Shown: positions 9,496-19,579, counted from the stretch's first letter. The stretch is 64,000 nt of DNA from JAXMDS01 sp043777815 (GCA_043777815.1 JAYWHH010000009.1:62001-126000); one strand, 5' to 3'. Numbers and translations are program-made. Notes: a model not told the origin generated them from the sequence alone.

Positions 9496-10155
9496 CTAGA
9501 TTTCTATTATTGCGCTGGAGGTAGGTGTCTCACTCACTTTTATGGATCTTAAAGAAAGTTTATGAGGAAAAACAAGGGTTGATGCATGATTGTATTTATC
9601 AGAGGCATCAAAAACATTAGAAAATTCTATATTTGCATCAAAAACGCTGGGCTGTATTTTATTATCTACCTCTTGCTTATTTGTTTGTATCTTAGTATCT
9701 GCATCTTGTACACAGGCATTGTTAGCTAGGGCCGTATTCTTGCAAGTGGATTCATGTTTGATTTGACATTTTTCATCAGAATTGAAATTTTCCAATTTTT
9801 TTACAAAAATCTCGAATAAATGAAGCGATATATTTTCAGCTGTAGGCTTTATATTTTCAGTTTCAGATAAAAAATAAACTTTTTGCCCTGTATAGTTTTC
9901 TAAAAAATTTCCTAATGGCTTATCTTCTATACCTAAAATACATGTGTGATCTAGATTGTCATCTATCCAAGTTTTTAATAATTTTTTTATATCTGAAAAA
10001 TCAGCTATAAAGCCCATTGAGTCTAAAGCTGGTGCAGAAATTTTAGCAACAACATTATATTGATGTCCATGTAAATATTTACATTTACCTTTGTGGCCAG
10101 GAATTCTATGAGAAGCGTTAAAGTCTAAACATATTTCTATAGATATAGTTTTCAT
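9496..10155 (-). CDS. queD: 6-carboxytetrahydropterin synthase QueD with a C-terminal-half insertion
   Basis: Second step of queuosine synthesis, on 7,8-dihydroneopterin triphosphate. Zinc ligands are H16 (ASH), H29 and H31 (LHGHQY). The catalytic Cys is C25 (KCKYLHGH), four residues before H29 as in the family. D69-H70 and E209 (SETPTSSA) complete the site. The length is 219 against a usual 120-150. The excess is a low-complexity stretch at about residues 122-197 with a VFDA repeat, placed before the final SLRSIKVSET strand. It follows carD by 16 bases and is probably in its operon. queA is elsewhere in the window. Confidence 0.9.
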   Translation of the reverse strand: MKTISIEICLDFNASHRIPGHKGKCKYLHGHQYNVVAKISAPALDSMGFIADFSDIKKLLKTWIDDNLDHTCILGIEDKPLGNFLENYTGQKVYFLSETENIKPTAENISLHLFEIFVKKLENFNSDEKCQIKHESTCKNTALANNACVQDADTKIQTNKQEVDNKIQPSVFDANIEFSNVFDASDKYNHASTLVFPHKLSLRSIKVSETPTSSAIIEI

Positions 10156-10171
10156 ATAAATATTAAAAAGT

Positions 10172-10666
10172 CTAGGAATTCAACATTTCTATAATCTTAT
10201 CTCTTGCAGACTCTACTGTCATTGATTCAATTTGAGCAACTTCTTCTGCCATCCATTTAATCGCTGAATCTAAAATTCGTTTTTGATTATAACTGTAGGA
10301 GCTTTGCGGCTTAATGACAACGGCGTTTTTTTTATAAATATCCCTTACAGTTTTAGCCATCAAGTATAAATCTCCAGATTTTATTCTAGTTTCATAAATT
10401 TGATTAGTTTTGATTCCACTTCTAGTAGCCTCAGGCGGCTGACGTAAGATTTCATAAAATGTACTTATGTCTTTTGACTTCATTGGAATTCTTAACATAT
10501 CAGATTTTTGTATTGGTACTTTTAAAACCATCTTACCTTGATCAAAAGATATAACATATACTTTGGTTTCTATGCCATACATAGTTTGCGATTCTATATC
10601 TACTATTTCTCCTAAACCATACGAAGGGTATATTACTTTTTCTCCAACAGCAAACTCTTTTATCAT
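10172..10666 (-). CDS. carD: CarD-family transcriptional regulator
   Basis: A 164-residue CarD/CdnL protein. Its N-terminal RNA-polymerase interaction domain reads FAVGEKVIYPSYGLGEIVDI, with KVPIQKSDMLRIP as the second half. The C-terminal helical DNA-binding domain ends in SARDKIIEMLNS. Family members bind the polymerase beta subunit and stabilise open complexes, notably at rRNA promoters. It is the first gene of the carD-queD pair. Confidence 0.92.
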   Translation of the reverse strand: MIKEFAVGEKVIYPSYGLGEIVDIESQTMYGIETKVYVISFDQGKMVLKVPIQKSDMLRIPMKSKDISTFYEILRQPPEATRSGIKTNQIYETRIKSGDLYLMAKTVRDIYKKNAVVIKPQSSYSYNQKRILDSAIKWMAEEVAQIESMTVESARDKIIEMLNS

Positions 10667-10972
10667 ACACTATACGAATAAACATTTAAAACCATTATAC
10701 ATTAAATTTAGGCCAAAATCAAAATGACATAACCTAAAAGATAGTATTTTTGTGTTCATTTATACACATTTTAATACATAAAAACACCCATATGAAACAA
10801 AATTCAAACATTTATAAAATTATTAGCTTACTATGACAAATTAACATTTACATAACATTTTAATAGTTTTTACACCCAGTTTTTCAATGGTAAAGATATA
10901 TAATACATGAGTTATATCTTTAATAATTTTAATGAAATAATCTATGTACAAGATGTAGTAAAAATTTTTGTT
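10667..10972. other. Intergenic region upstream of carD
   Basis: 306 bases of AT-rich DNA between the end of the AsmA-like gene and carD, both on the minus strand. It should hold the carD promoter. I see no repeat, RNA gene or convincing terminator. Confidence 0.5.
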
Positions 10973-13900
10973 TTAGTATTTGAACGTCTGTTTAAATGGA
11001 GCAAACAGTAGTCCATTTCCCTTACTATAAATCAAATCTCTTAATATAGGGGTGTACTTTACTAACGTATTTATTCCAAGTAAGGTGGTAGTTAATTTAC
11101 CATTTAAGTAGATTTCTTTTTTCATAAAGTCAACATCGCCCCTAGTGTTAAGATCAAAATGCACTCCTTCCATTTCGATCCCGGATATTCTAAGATTGTT
11201 ATCTCTTAAAATAACTTCTCCAAGCATTTTACTAAAAGCAAAACTATTATCCATCATCAATAACTTCATTATACCCGGTAAAGAGGTATACGAAATCAAT
11301 CGTAATAAAAAAGCATTATCTATTAAGATAAATTTTCTGAGGTGAAAATTGCATTTCAAATTTTTAGAAGTATCTCCAGGCTCCAAGCCCTTCACCTCTA
11401 CTCTCTTCATACACACCGCACTTAAATTACCATCATCCAATTTGTGATATAAATCAAATCCTTTTAATAAAAGAGATATATCATCACTATTAACTAAATA
11501 ATAGTTATCTCGTCCTGAATTTATGAATTCTACATCTAGCACTTTTATTTCCTTTATTTCAGTGACTTTTTTACCTTTTACCTTCTTGGTATGACTTTCA
11601 AAACTTCTAGCTTTTGCTTGCCCCTTCATATAACCCTCTTTATTGATATCTAGATCAATTAAAAAATTGTTTAGATATATTTTGTTATGAAGCGTTAAGC
11701 TTTTGATAAAAACTTTGAATTGTTTATCTTTACTTGTGGCTGGGCCATTTAAAAGTTTTTTAAAATCAAACTTATTTATATCAAACATATCAGCAGCAAA
11801 AGTTAAAGCTGTGCTATTTGGCTTTTCTAACAACTTAAATTTAGTGCTATTTTTACCTACTAGAAGCTTAAAATCTAAGTTATAATTGTCCATGGCTTTA
11901 AAATCAAAAACACCAGAAAAATTAATTTTGTTTGCGCAAACTTCTTCAGCTAGAGGATTTGTATCTATGATGCTGCAAGTTTCACTGTCAGTTGATATAT
12001 GTTCTACAACCTGCTTGTTAACATTTCGATTTAATTCTTTAATTTTTTTGGAGTTAATATTTTCAGATAACAATTTTAAATTTAAATTGATGCCTTGATC
12101 AATTTTGCCAAATGCCATAAAAAAACCTGGGCAATTTTGCTTCTTGTGCATTACATTATGCAGCTTTAAACCATTCTTAGTTACATCTGAAATAATGGAC
12201 AATGTTTTTACATTATTTTTAAGACTAAATATAGTATGTAGATGTATATTTTCAGTAATATTCATAATATTAAGTGCATTAATTAAACTATTGGGCACTT
12301 CACTAAATAAATTTATGATCATCTCATTTTGTTTTAAGTTTTGATTATATAAAAATGTTGAATGACATTCATTAACTATTCCAATAGTTCCAATTTCAAT
12401 TTTTTCTTCTGTTACTGTTGCATATAATTGATCTGACTTAAAGTCTACAAAATTCAAAAACTTCCAATGAAATTCATCTAATTTTGCACAAATATCGATT
12501 TTCAAATGCTTTCCTATATCTTCTTCATACAATGGAATAAAAACTTTTCCCATAAAAAATAAGTTACCATTAATGTCATGTAAATCTATATCCCCCCTCT
12601 TTAATTCATTTACAGTATTTTTTGGTATAAATTTAATAAAATTATTGTCATTATCTTTACCAAATAAGTTAACATTTACTTGGGATTTTTCTGGATCAAT
12701 CCATTCGTGTCTAGCCTTCGCAATAATTGAACTGTCAAAAAAAGATTTAACTTCATATAAGGCCGCTAAATTATTAAAAAACATTATCACTTCCGCCTGT
12801 TGAATTGCGGGAAAATCTTTATCATAAGAAAAATGTATTGCGTTTGCTAGTGCGCTACCTTTCATATAAAATTCCATATCGTTAAAAAATGACTGCTTGA
12901 TTTCATCAACGGGCTTATTGGATAGACATAAGTCTAAATATGTTATATTGCCATCTAGTGCGCTTTCATTTAGGTACTCGATCACTGCTTTATCAAACTC
13001 AAAGTTAGTAAAGTTTATTTTCTTATATATTTGAATTGGAATTTTTTGAGCTGAAATATTAGCTATCCACGTTGATTCATTAGAATTATTTTTTTTATTA
13101 ATGATTTTTATTGGCATGCAGTATTTTTCACTGAAAGTTCCAGCGGTTATTGCTATCAAATAATCTAATTGTTTGTTTTGTAAATTTTGACTAATAATTT
13201 GATTATTCAATTTATCATATGAGTCATAAATGCAATTTGTTCTAATAGTTTTATCAAGCGTATTATGTTTGTTTATATTTATTATTTGATGATTTTGAAT
13301 ATGATTCTCGCTTGTAATTTGGAAGTTAACCAGGTCTTCTAACAGACAGTTATCTGTTAATTCATTTTGTGATGTTAGGCCTTCATCATAAGATGATTTT
13401 TGAAAATTAAATTTCAAATCACCTGAAATAAATTTAAATTCTTTATTTTTAAAATGTTTCTTTGGCGCCTTTTTTGTGTTCGTAATTTTGTCTTTCTTCG
13501 TGCCTTTGGTAGCTTGAGAAGAGTAAATTTCTTCAAAAGAGGATTCTAGTTCTTCTTCTGAAATAAAATCATGCAACGAATTGGGCTCAAGCTTTAGATC
13601 AAATTTAGAGTTTTCAAATTCTTTACCCATCCCAAAAGTATATGCTAAGGATTTGTATAGTTTTTCTGGTGACTCATCATCAAAAAACATATCATAAGTT
13701 ACGTAAAACTCATTTTCATTATAAAAATATGCATAAAGTTTATTGAATATCTTATCTTGATCTTTAAGATTTTTTTGTAAGGTTTTTGGCTGATAAAGAC
13801 TTAAGTGTCCAGTAATTTTATCTAAATTACGTTGATTAAGATATATATCCCCATCAAAATAATTTTTTGGTATTACATTAGTATGAAAACCTTGGAAAGA

Positions 13901-14416
13901 TATTAAATAATCCATTTCTGTATGATTTATTACAGAATTGACTAAATCTCTATTTGAAAAATTGAATTTTGATCCAATATTTATATCTAGACTATCAAAT
14001 TTCAAATAATGGAATTCTTTACTTCTTGTATTAATTATTTTTTTAGGAACATTATCAAGTAATTTAGGAACATTATCAAGTAACGTAGTGAGCCAACTAT
14101 CAACAAGAGTAGGTTTTTTAAATTTAGAATCTATGCTTAGTTCCAAATTTTCTATTCGAATAATATTGCTGCTTATAAAGTCAAATTTTTCAATACTAAC
14201 GACAGCTCCGTAATTTCTTAAATTTTCATTAAGAATTTTTGTGATATAAAAAGTTGGGCTACTATAGATTAATATGTAACCCAATAACACAGCAATAATA
14301 ATTGCTATTAGAAAATATATCAGAATCTGTATCAAGAAAGCAATAACTTTAAAAACAGCTTTTGTTACTAATCTAAATTTAGATAGAAAAACCTTCACAA
14401 ATTTCAATATAAACAA
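10973..14416 (-). CDS. Large AsmA-like envelope protein
   Basis: A 1147-residue protein with one N-terminal membrane anchor (about residues 18-50, strongly hydrophobic). A long beta-rich periplasmic part follows, ending in an AsmA/YhdP-type C-terminal block (LTTTLLGINTLVKYTPILRD preceded by ISGIEMEGVHFDLNTRGDVD). AsmA-like proteins are thought to form grooves that carry phospholipid between membranes. No ATG opens this frame. The start is a TTG at 14416 or an internal TTG/GTG a few codons on, while the ATG at 14420 is out of frame and soon stops. It is divergent from ctaG with 25 bases between. Confidence 0.78.
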   Translation of the reverse strand: MFILKFVKVFLSKFRLVTKAVFKVIAFLIQILIYFLIAIIIAVLLGYILIYSSPTFYITKILNENLRNYGAVVSIEKFDFISSNIIRIENLELSIDSKFKKPTLVDSWLTTLLDNVPKLLDNVPKKIINTRSKEFHYLKFDSLDINIGSKFNFSNRDLVNSVINHTEMDYLISFQGFHTNVIPKNYFDGDIYLNQRNLDKITGHLSLYQPKTLQKNLKDQDKIFNKLYAYFYNENEFYVTYDMFFDDESPEKLYKSLAYTFGMGKEFENSKFDLKLEPNSLHDFISEEELESSFEEIYSSQATKGTKKDKITNTKKAPKKHFKNKEFKFISGDLKFNFQKSSYDEGLTSQNELTDNCLLEDLVNFQITSENHIQNHQIININKHNTLDKTIRTNCIYDSYDKLNNQIISQNLQNKQLDYLIAITAGTFSEKYCMPIKIINKKNNSNESTWIANISAQKIPIQIYKKINFTNFEFDKAVIEYLNESALDGNITYLDLCLSNKPVDEIKQSFFNDMEFYMKGSALANAIHFSYDKDFPAIQQAEVIMFFNNLAALYEVKSFFDSSIIAKARHEWIDPEKSQVNVNLFGKDNDNNFIKFIPKNTVNELKRGDIDLHDINGNLFFMGKVFIPLYEEDIGKHLKIDICAKLDEFHWKFLNFVDFKSDQLYATVTEEKIEIGTIGIVNECHSTFLYNQNLKQNEMIINLFSEVPNSLINALNIMNITENIHLHTIFSLKNNVKTLSIISDVTKNGLKLHNVMHKKQNCPGFFMAFGKIDQGINLNLKLLSENINSKKIKELNRNVNKQVVEHISTDSETCSIIDTNPLAEEVCANKINFSGVFDFKAMDNYNLDFKLLVGKNSTKFKLLEKPNSTALTFAADMFDINKFDFKKLLNGPATSKDKQFKVFIKSLTLHNKIYLNNFLIDLDINKEGYMKGQAKARSFESHTKKVKGKKVTEIKEIKVLDVEFINSGRDNYYLVNSDDISLLLKGFDLYHKLDDGNLSAVCMKRVEVKGLEPGDTSKNLKCNFHLRKFILIDNAFLLRLISYTSLPGIMKLLMMDNSFAFSKMLGEVILRDNNLRISGIEMEGVHFDLNTRGDVDFMKKEIYLNGKLTTTLLGINTLVKYTPILRDLIYSKGNGLLFAPFKQTFKY

Positions 14417-14441
14417 TCATGCCAACATTATATCTCAAGAC

Positions 14442-15140
14442 ATGAACCAAATAGCAAGGCTTATCATACGAATGATTTTATTTATGGTTATAATGGCTTT
14501 TTGGTCTCCTATTTTGTATGACTTATTTTGTAAAAAAACCGGCTTTAATGGAACGACGCAAAGAGGTAACTTAAGCTCAAATATGAAATTTAAATATTAT
14601 AAAAAATGGGGTCCAGATGCGCAAAATAAACATATCGACTTAATAACAGATGCATATAAACAAAAACTAGAGCTACACACCTCTGAGTTTATTAATTCAG
14701 GCAATTCTATAAGTTTTTTTCCAAATTTGGATCAAGCAAAAAATTCACAAAAAGAATCAATAAATTCACAAAGAAAATCAATTAGAGTTGAGTTTGACTC
14801 TAACGTTCATTCTAAATTAAATTGGAAATTTTATCCCAAAACTCAGTTTATAGACGTATACCCCGGACAAACTTTTTTAGTTTATTTTTATATAAAAAAT
14901 ATTTCTGGCAGAGATAAAGTGGGAACCGCTATTTATAATGTTTCTCCAGTTCAAGCGGGGCAATATTTTATTAAAATTCAATGCTTTTGTTTTGAAAACA
15001 TATTTTTAAAAAATAAAGAAGAGGTTACTGTTCCAGTGCTTTTTCATATAGATGAGGATATTGCTGCAAATAAAGAAACTAAAGACATACGATTGATGAC
15101 GCTTTCTTATACTTTCTTCCCAAGTATTATGGATCGATAA
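14442..15140 (+). CDS. ctaG: Cytochrome c oxidase assembly protein CtaG/Cox11
   Basis: Membrane-anchored copper chaperone that delivers CuB to CoxA. Evidence: an N-terminal transmembrane helix, then PILYDLFCKKTGFNGTTQ (Cox11 signature), YPGQTFLVYFYIKN, and the copper-binding IQCFCFEN. The length of 232 is slightly above usual. The middle (about residues 60-110) is a Ser/Asn/Lys-rich stretch with QKESINSQRKSI that looks like a small insertion. It converges on coxB, the other oxidase gene here. coxA and coxC are not in the window. Confidence 0.93.
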   Translation: MNQIARLIIRMILFMVIMAFWSPILYDLFCKKTGFNGTTQRGNLSSNMKFKYYKKWGPDAQNKHIDLITDAYKQKLELHTSEFINSGNSISFFPNLDQAKNSQKESINSQRKSIRVEFDSNVHSKLNWKFYPKTQFIDVYPGQTFLVYFYIKNISGRDKVGTAIYNVSPVQAGQYFIKIQCFCFENIFLKNKEEVTVPVLFHIDEDIAANKETKDIRLMTLSYTFFPSIMDR

Positions 15141-15238
15141 TTTAAATATTTTGGCTATTAAATGATTTTTTTTAGTTGGCTACTAATGATTGTTGTCAGA
15201 ATGATTTTTTTAGAATGAATATACATTTATTTTGATCA

Positions 15239-16045
15239 CTATTCGATCATTTTATTATTTATCCATAAAAGAAAGTCCTCCCCTGATACTACTTCAACTA
15301 CTATTGGCATAAATCCGTGATTTGCTCCACACAGCTCAGAACATTGGCCTCTATAAACTCCTATTTTATTAATTTTCAACCAAGTTTCAGTAATTTTACC
15401 AGGAATACAATCCATTTTAAGTCCTGCAGATGGTATTGTAAAGCTATGAATTACATCTCCACTTGTAAATATCAACCTAACGATTTTATTGACAGGAATT
15501 ACCATTCTATTATCAACTTCCAGAAGTCTTACTTTAGTATTGGTCGGCATTTCTTTAAAAAAAGTTGCTTCGTTGGAATTGATTTGAGGATCAAGATCGT
15601 TTTCTTCTAAAATTTTAGAAAATGAACTATTGGTTATATTTAAATCCCAATTATCTTCGTCTCCAAGCATTCTACTATCAAACTCTATATTTTGATGATT
15701 TATATATTTGTAACTCCAGAACCATTGATGGCCTGTTACTTTTATAGTAAATTCGGCCTCTGGTGTAGTATTGATTTTTTTAATCAATTGGATAGATGGA
15801 ACTGCAATCATACATATTATAATCGTTGGAATTACTGTCCATAAAATTTCTAATTTAATACTAGAATTGAATTTTGAAGGTATGGGATTTCGTTTATAAT
15901 AAAATTTGTAAGACATATAGCATATTAGGCCAAAAACTAATCCAACAATTAAACCCATCAATATCATCACTTGATAATATAATTCTATGATTTCTATCAT
16001 AATATCCGTTGAAGGCGTTTGAAATTGCCAAAACTTTGGTCGCAT
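15239..16045 (-). CDS. coxB: Cytochrome c oxidase subunit II
   Basis: A 268-residue subunit with two N-terminal transmembrane helices (about 25-50 and 70-95) and a cupredoxin domain. CuA ligands are seen: His in GDVIHSFTIPSAGLKMD, then Cys, Glu, Cys, His and Met in QCSELCGANHGFM. GHQWFWSYKY is the aromatic electron-entry patch. An in-frame TAA lies just upstream of the ATG, so the protein begins at the mature-like WQFQTP sequence with no room for a cleavable signal peptide. It is convergent with ctaG. Confidence 0.96.
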   Translation of the reverse strand: MRPKFWQFQTPSTDIMIEIIELYYQVMILMGLIVGLVFGLICYMSYKFYYKRNPIPSKFNSSIKLEILWTVIPTIIICMIAVPSIQLIKKINTTPEAEFTIKVTGHQWFWSYKYINHQNIEFDSRMLGDEDNWDLNITNSSFSKILEENDLDPQINSNEATFFKEMPTNTKVRLLEVDNRMVIPVNKIVRLIFTSGDVIHSFTIPSAGLKMDCIPGKITETWLKINKIGVYRGQCSELCGANHGFMPIVVEVVSGEDFLLWINNKMIE

Positions 16046-16309
16046 AATAGATTATTAAGATATAGTTTTACTTGTGATTGTTATTCTTAACTTTGAATGC
16101 ATATATTTTTTTAAGAAATATAAGGTAAATATTCAAATCCAGAACTTAGATTTACTGTTTAAAAGCAAATATAAGTTTTTTATTATCCCCAGCAAAGTTG
16201 TTAATTTTTTAGAGAATATGTGTAAAGAATTTGTATTTAAATAATGTCAACACACTCAAATATACTAGGGTTTTAATGATCTAATTAACCATATTTCCTA
16301 TAAAAGATA

Positions 16310-16315
16310 TATAAT
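16310..16315 (+). promoter_or_regulatory. TATAAT -10 box before the SurA_N gene
   Basis: A perfect -10 hexamer at 16310-16315 predicts transcription from about 16322. That would make the upstream TTG (16317) unusable and supports the ATG at 16344. The -35 is weak (ttaacc, 19 bases away). Confidence 0.45.
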
Positions 16316-16343
16316 TTTGTATAGCTTTCAAAGAATCAAAGAT

Positions 16344-17309
16344 ATGTGTGACTTATTCATAACAAGATGGAGAAATAAATTTGGTAAGTTTCTTCTTTAT
16401 ATTAGTTTGACGGTTGGGGTTTTTAACCACGCTTTAAGTTTTAGTAATCAAAATAAAATTGTAGCAGTGGTGAATGATGCTATTGTTACTGAAGTTGATG
16501 TGCAAGATAGAATAAAATTATTAAAACTTTTCAATTTGATTAGTGCTCTGCAGCAGAAGCAGGCAACCCATTCTTCATCAAGAATAGATCTCAGTATTTA
16601 TCAAATAATAAAAGAACAACTAGTTTTAGATGTTTTGATAGAAGATTATTTACAAGACAAAATGCCTACCAATATGGACGAAATTATAGATAGTATTAAT
16701 CTTATGGAAAATCAAAATAATTTACCAAAAGGATATTTTAAATCAACTTTACTTCCTGCTAATGGTATTTCATACGAATCATTTAAAAATTTCATTAAAT
16801 CTAATATAGTTATGTCAAGATTCAGCAGTGGCTTGACTAGGAGTTTAAAGCCTAATAAAGATGATATTATTGCTGAAGTAATGGCTAATCCAAATAACTG
16901 TAAATTGAATATTGTGGGTTATGTTATTAAATATGACCCTAAATTTCAATCAAGGGCTCAAAGTATATTGAGCAAAATACGTGATGTTAAACACGTTATT
17001 CAAAATGTAAATAGCATTCCTGGAGCCGAAGTATCAAAGATAAATTATTCACTAGAGCAAATAAAAAATTCTAAAATACACGGCATACTAATGTCTTTAT
17101 CAGAAAATAATTATAGTAAAGCAGTGGATGTAATTGAAAATGGTGTTAAGAAAAAGCAAGTAGTTTTTTTAGAAAACATTACATTTAAAATAGATGACAA
17201 TAACATAGCCAATCAAGCTAATTTTCGAATAATAACATCTAAATCTAAACTTTTAATAAATAAATTCATATCCAATATGAAAAGTGCAGCCATTATAATA
17301 TACAAATAG
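16344..17309 (+). CDS. Secreted SurA N-terminal-domain protein (no clear PPIase domain)
   Basis: About 321 residues from the ATG at 16344. A longer reading starts with TTG at 16317, but a TATAAT box lies just before that. The signal sequence (FLLYISLTVGVFNHALSFS) is followed by NKIVAVVNDAIVTEVDVQDR, the SurA_N signature of periplasmic outer-membrane-protein chaperones. The remaining 200 residues keep helical chaperone character, but I see no parvulin active-site pattern. Probable role: binding unfolded envelope proteins. trhO follows after 58 bases (41 bases to the alternative ATG), with its own promoter-like box. Confidence 0.75.
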   Translation: MCDLFITRWRNKFGKFLLYISLTVGVFNHALSFSNQNKIVAVVNDAIVTEVDVQDRIKLLKLFNLISALQQKQATHSSSRIDLSIYQIIKEQLVLDVLIEDYLQDKMPTNMDEIIDSINLMENQNNLPKGYFKSTLLPANGISYESFKNFIKSNIVMSRFSSGLTRSLKPNKDDIIAEVMANPNNCKLNIVGYVIKYDPKFQSRAQSILSKIRDVKHVIQNVNSIPGAEVSKINYSLEQIKNSKIHGILMSLSENNYSKAVDVIENGVKKKQVVFLENITFKIDDNNIANQANFRIITSKSKLLINKFISNMKSAAIIIYK

Positions 17310-17335
17310 ATTAGAACATGATTTTGATCAATTTT

Positions 17336-17344
17336 TGGTATAAT
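17336..17344 (+). promoter_or_regulatory. Extended -10 promoter element for trhO
   Basis: TGGTATAAT (TGn plus a perfect TATAAT) lies 6 bases before the first ATG of the gene at 17350. Transcription should start near 17351, favouring the ATG at 17368 for translation. Confidence 0.5.
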
Positions 17345-17367
17345 TTTATATGGGTCTAAGTTATTTT

Positions 17368-18105
17368 ATGCATATCTTTAATTTTTATTCATTTGTATAT
17401 CGCAATGATTACCTAAACAAATCTTCGCTTGAATCTATTTGCGACATGATTACAAGCTTGAAAGCACAAATGAAAAATTTTTGCTTAGCGCATGATATCA
17501 AGGGAACTATAATTCTAGCAAAAGAAGGTATTAATGGAGCTTTAACAGGTGCTCTAGAAAATCTAGAGCTATTTAATGAAATTATTCTATCCAAATGCTA
17601 TGAGGAAATAAATTTCAAGTTTTCTAAAGTTAAAATGATGCCATTTTCTAAATTAAAAGTAAAAAGCAAGTCAGAAGCTGTAGCTATCAAAGTTACGCTT
17701 AGCACTAAAAATAAAGGCGAATATATAAAACCTGAAGATTGGGATAACTTGATATCTAAACCAGATGCCGTGGTAATTGATGTTAGAAATGATTATGAGT
17801 GTATAGTGGGGACATTTAAAAATGCCATTAATCCAAAGACAGAAAATTTTAGAGAATTTCCTAGCTGGGTTGATTCCAATATAGACAAATTTACTGACAA
17901 AAAAGTTTATATGTTTTGCACTGGAGGAATTAGGTGCGAAAAATCAACAGCTCTTTTGAAAGAAAGAGGATTAGATAAGGTTTATCACTTGAAAGGCGGT
18001 ATTCTAGATTATCTTTATACGACAAAGAATAAAAATAATCTTTGGCAAGGTAAATGTTTTGTATTTGACGATAGAAATGCTGTAGAAAAAGAAGATTATT
18101 TGTAA
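17368..18105 (+). CDS. trhO: tRNA uridine(34) hydroxylase TrhO (YceA, rhodanese-like)
   Basis: 245 residues from the ATG at 17368. A longer start at 17350 adds six residues but sits too close to the -10 box. The N-terminal acylphosphatase-like domain has GTIILAKEGINGALTG. The C-terminal rhodanese domain has VVIDVRNDYE and the active Cys in MFCTGGIRCEKSTALL. TrhO makes 5-hydroxyuridine at the wobble position of tRNAs. The length is a little short at the C-terminus against E. coli but complete for the two domains. Confidence 0.9.
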   Translation: MHIFNFYSFVYRNDYLNKSSLESICDMITSLKAQMKNFCLAHDIKGTIILAKEGINGALTGALENLELFNEIILSKCYEEINFKFSKVKMMPFSKLKVKSKSEAVAIKVTLSTKNKGEYIKPEDWDNLISKPDAVVIDVRNDYECIVGTFKNAINPKTENFREFPSWVDSNIDKFTDKKVYMFCTGGIRCEKSTALLKERGLDKVYHLKGGILDYLYTTKNKNNLWQGKCFVFDDRNAVEKEDYL

Positions 18106-18469
18106 TTTTTTTTCTCAAAAAACTTATTTTAAAAGATAAAGTTGCTGTGGAAAAATCTCTGCTTACAATAAAACTTATTATATAATTGTAAAACTGAAAT
18201 CTTTACCTCTGTGGAAAAATATCTTCTTGCAATAAAGCCTATTGTTTTATTTTAAATCTCAAGTCTCTACTGATGTACAGAATTGTTATTTACAGTAATA
18301 AATTCTATTGTTTTATTTTCGATCTAGATAATTCTTTTTTGCTTACGTGATTAATGTTTTATATATTTTTTGTATCAAATTCTACTTTTAATCTTCAATT
18401 GATAGTTAATTAATTTTCTTACAAAATTCATATCTAGAAAAATAAAATTTTGAATTAAATATTATTAAC
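18106..18469. other. Intergenic region with decayed copies of the trhO end
   Basis: A phrase like gctgtggaaaaatct occurs around 18143 and again around 18209 and resembles gctgtagaaaaagaagat at the 3' end of trhO. A phrase resembling ctattgttttattt also occurs twice (about 18239 and 18308). These look like old tandem copies, but the similarity is short. No gene or RNA is seen. Confidence 0.4.
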
Positions 18470-19579
18470 TTAAGTTGTATAAAATTCCTTTGCATAGAAA
18501 TTTTCAGAGTTAGTGAAAGAGCTTTGCAAATCACCACACGATTTTATTTCAACTTCAGCATGCTGCATATCTGATGCATGAGTCATATCTAAAATGCTTT
18601 CTATGCTTGTACACTCAATGTTTTCTGCGTTTAGTTCAATGTTTTCTACTTTTGATTCAATATTCATCATGTATTTAATTAAGCCTTCTTTTGTTTCATA
18701 TCGAGAATCTAGGCAATCCATATTTTTTGTGTTTGTTTGATTATTTTTGATTTCTTGTTCTAAATTACAAATCAATACAAACATTGACTTCATGCATTTT
18801 TTAAATTGAATTGCACAATTTAATGTTATTTCAAAAACAGTTATTTCTTCTATTGACTGCTCACATATTTTTGTTTTTATTTTTGGATACAATTTTTCTA
18901 GAAATTTCAGGCACTTTAACAAATTGTCAATAGATTCTTTTATCTCAAACTTAATTCTTGAATATTTAACACTGCCCCATGTTTTTCTTGTCACCTCTGC
19001 TAACAATTTATCTATTGAGCAAGAGGATTCGACCAGGTCATTCAATAGATATGTTTGCTCTATAGTATCTTGATTAGGAGATTTTTCATACTTATTGCAT
19101 ATAGAATCAAGCGCATTAATTGATTCTTTATAAATGAAATAAGTTTCTTGTTTTATAAAAAGATTTAAGGTATTTTTTATTGGTATTTGAGCTATCAAAC
19201 AAATAATAATTGCAGCAATATTGCTCGGCGCGCTTTCATCTTTACTTATTAGTAACTTATCCCAATGCTTAGCTTTAGAAGACTCATTAGATAAATATTT
19301 GTAAGATACTATTTTTAAGCAAACATCATTTGAGATTGAATCATTAGAAAATTTATTATAACCTCTCGCCAACTGAACATCATTTAAAATTGAATCATTT
19401 GATTTTGAGTCTACTTCCACTTGTGGAATCGCTTGTAATTTGATATTTAAATTTTTATCTGGTGTAAATTGTGTAGATGGGGATACTTTTGCATAGTTTT
19501 TAGCCAATTTACTCGAAGGCGCATTAGATCCGTTTTTAGAATTTGATTTTTGTTTATAGCAACAAGAAAAAATTTTCAT
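18470..19579 (-). CDS. Unknown protein with N-terminal Cys pair
   Basis: 369 residues, not recognised. It starts MKIFSCCYKQK, with two adjacent cysteines and no signal peptide. A Ser/Asn-rich region follows with a duplicated SNDSIxNDV motif, then one hydrophobic stretch (NIAAIIICLIAQIPI, about residues 118-133). After that comes a mostly helical region with several Cys and Leu-rich heptads, and a Glu/Asn-rich tail with ENIE repeats. Composition is like the other unknown proteins here. A secreted effector or membrane-associated protein is possible, but no function can be given. Confidence 0.6.
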   Translation of the reverse strand: MKIFSCCYKQKSNSKNGSNAPSSKLAKNYAKVSPSTQFTPDKNLNIKLQAIPQVEVDSKSNDSILNDVQLARGYNKFSNDSISNDVCLKIVSYKYLSNESSKAKHWDKLLISKDESAPSNIAAIIICLIAQIPIKNTLNLFIKQETYFIYKESINALDSICNKYEKSPNQDTIEQTYLLNDLVESSCSIDKLLAEVTRKTWGSVKYSRIKFEIKESIDNLLKCLKFLEKLYPKIKTKICEQSIEEITVFEITLNCAIQFKKCMKSMFVLICNLEQEIKNNQTNTKNMDCLDSRYETKEGLIKYMMNIESKVENIELNAENIECTSIESILDMTHASDMQHAEVEIKSCGDLQSSFTNSENFYAKEFYTT

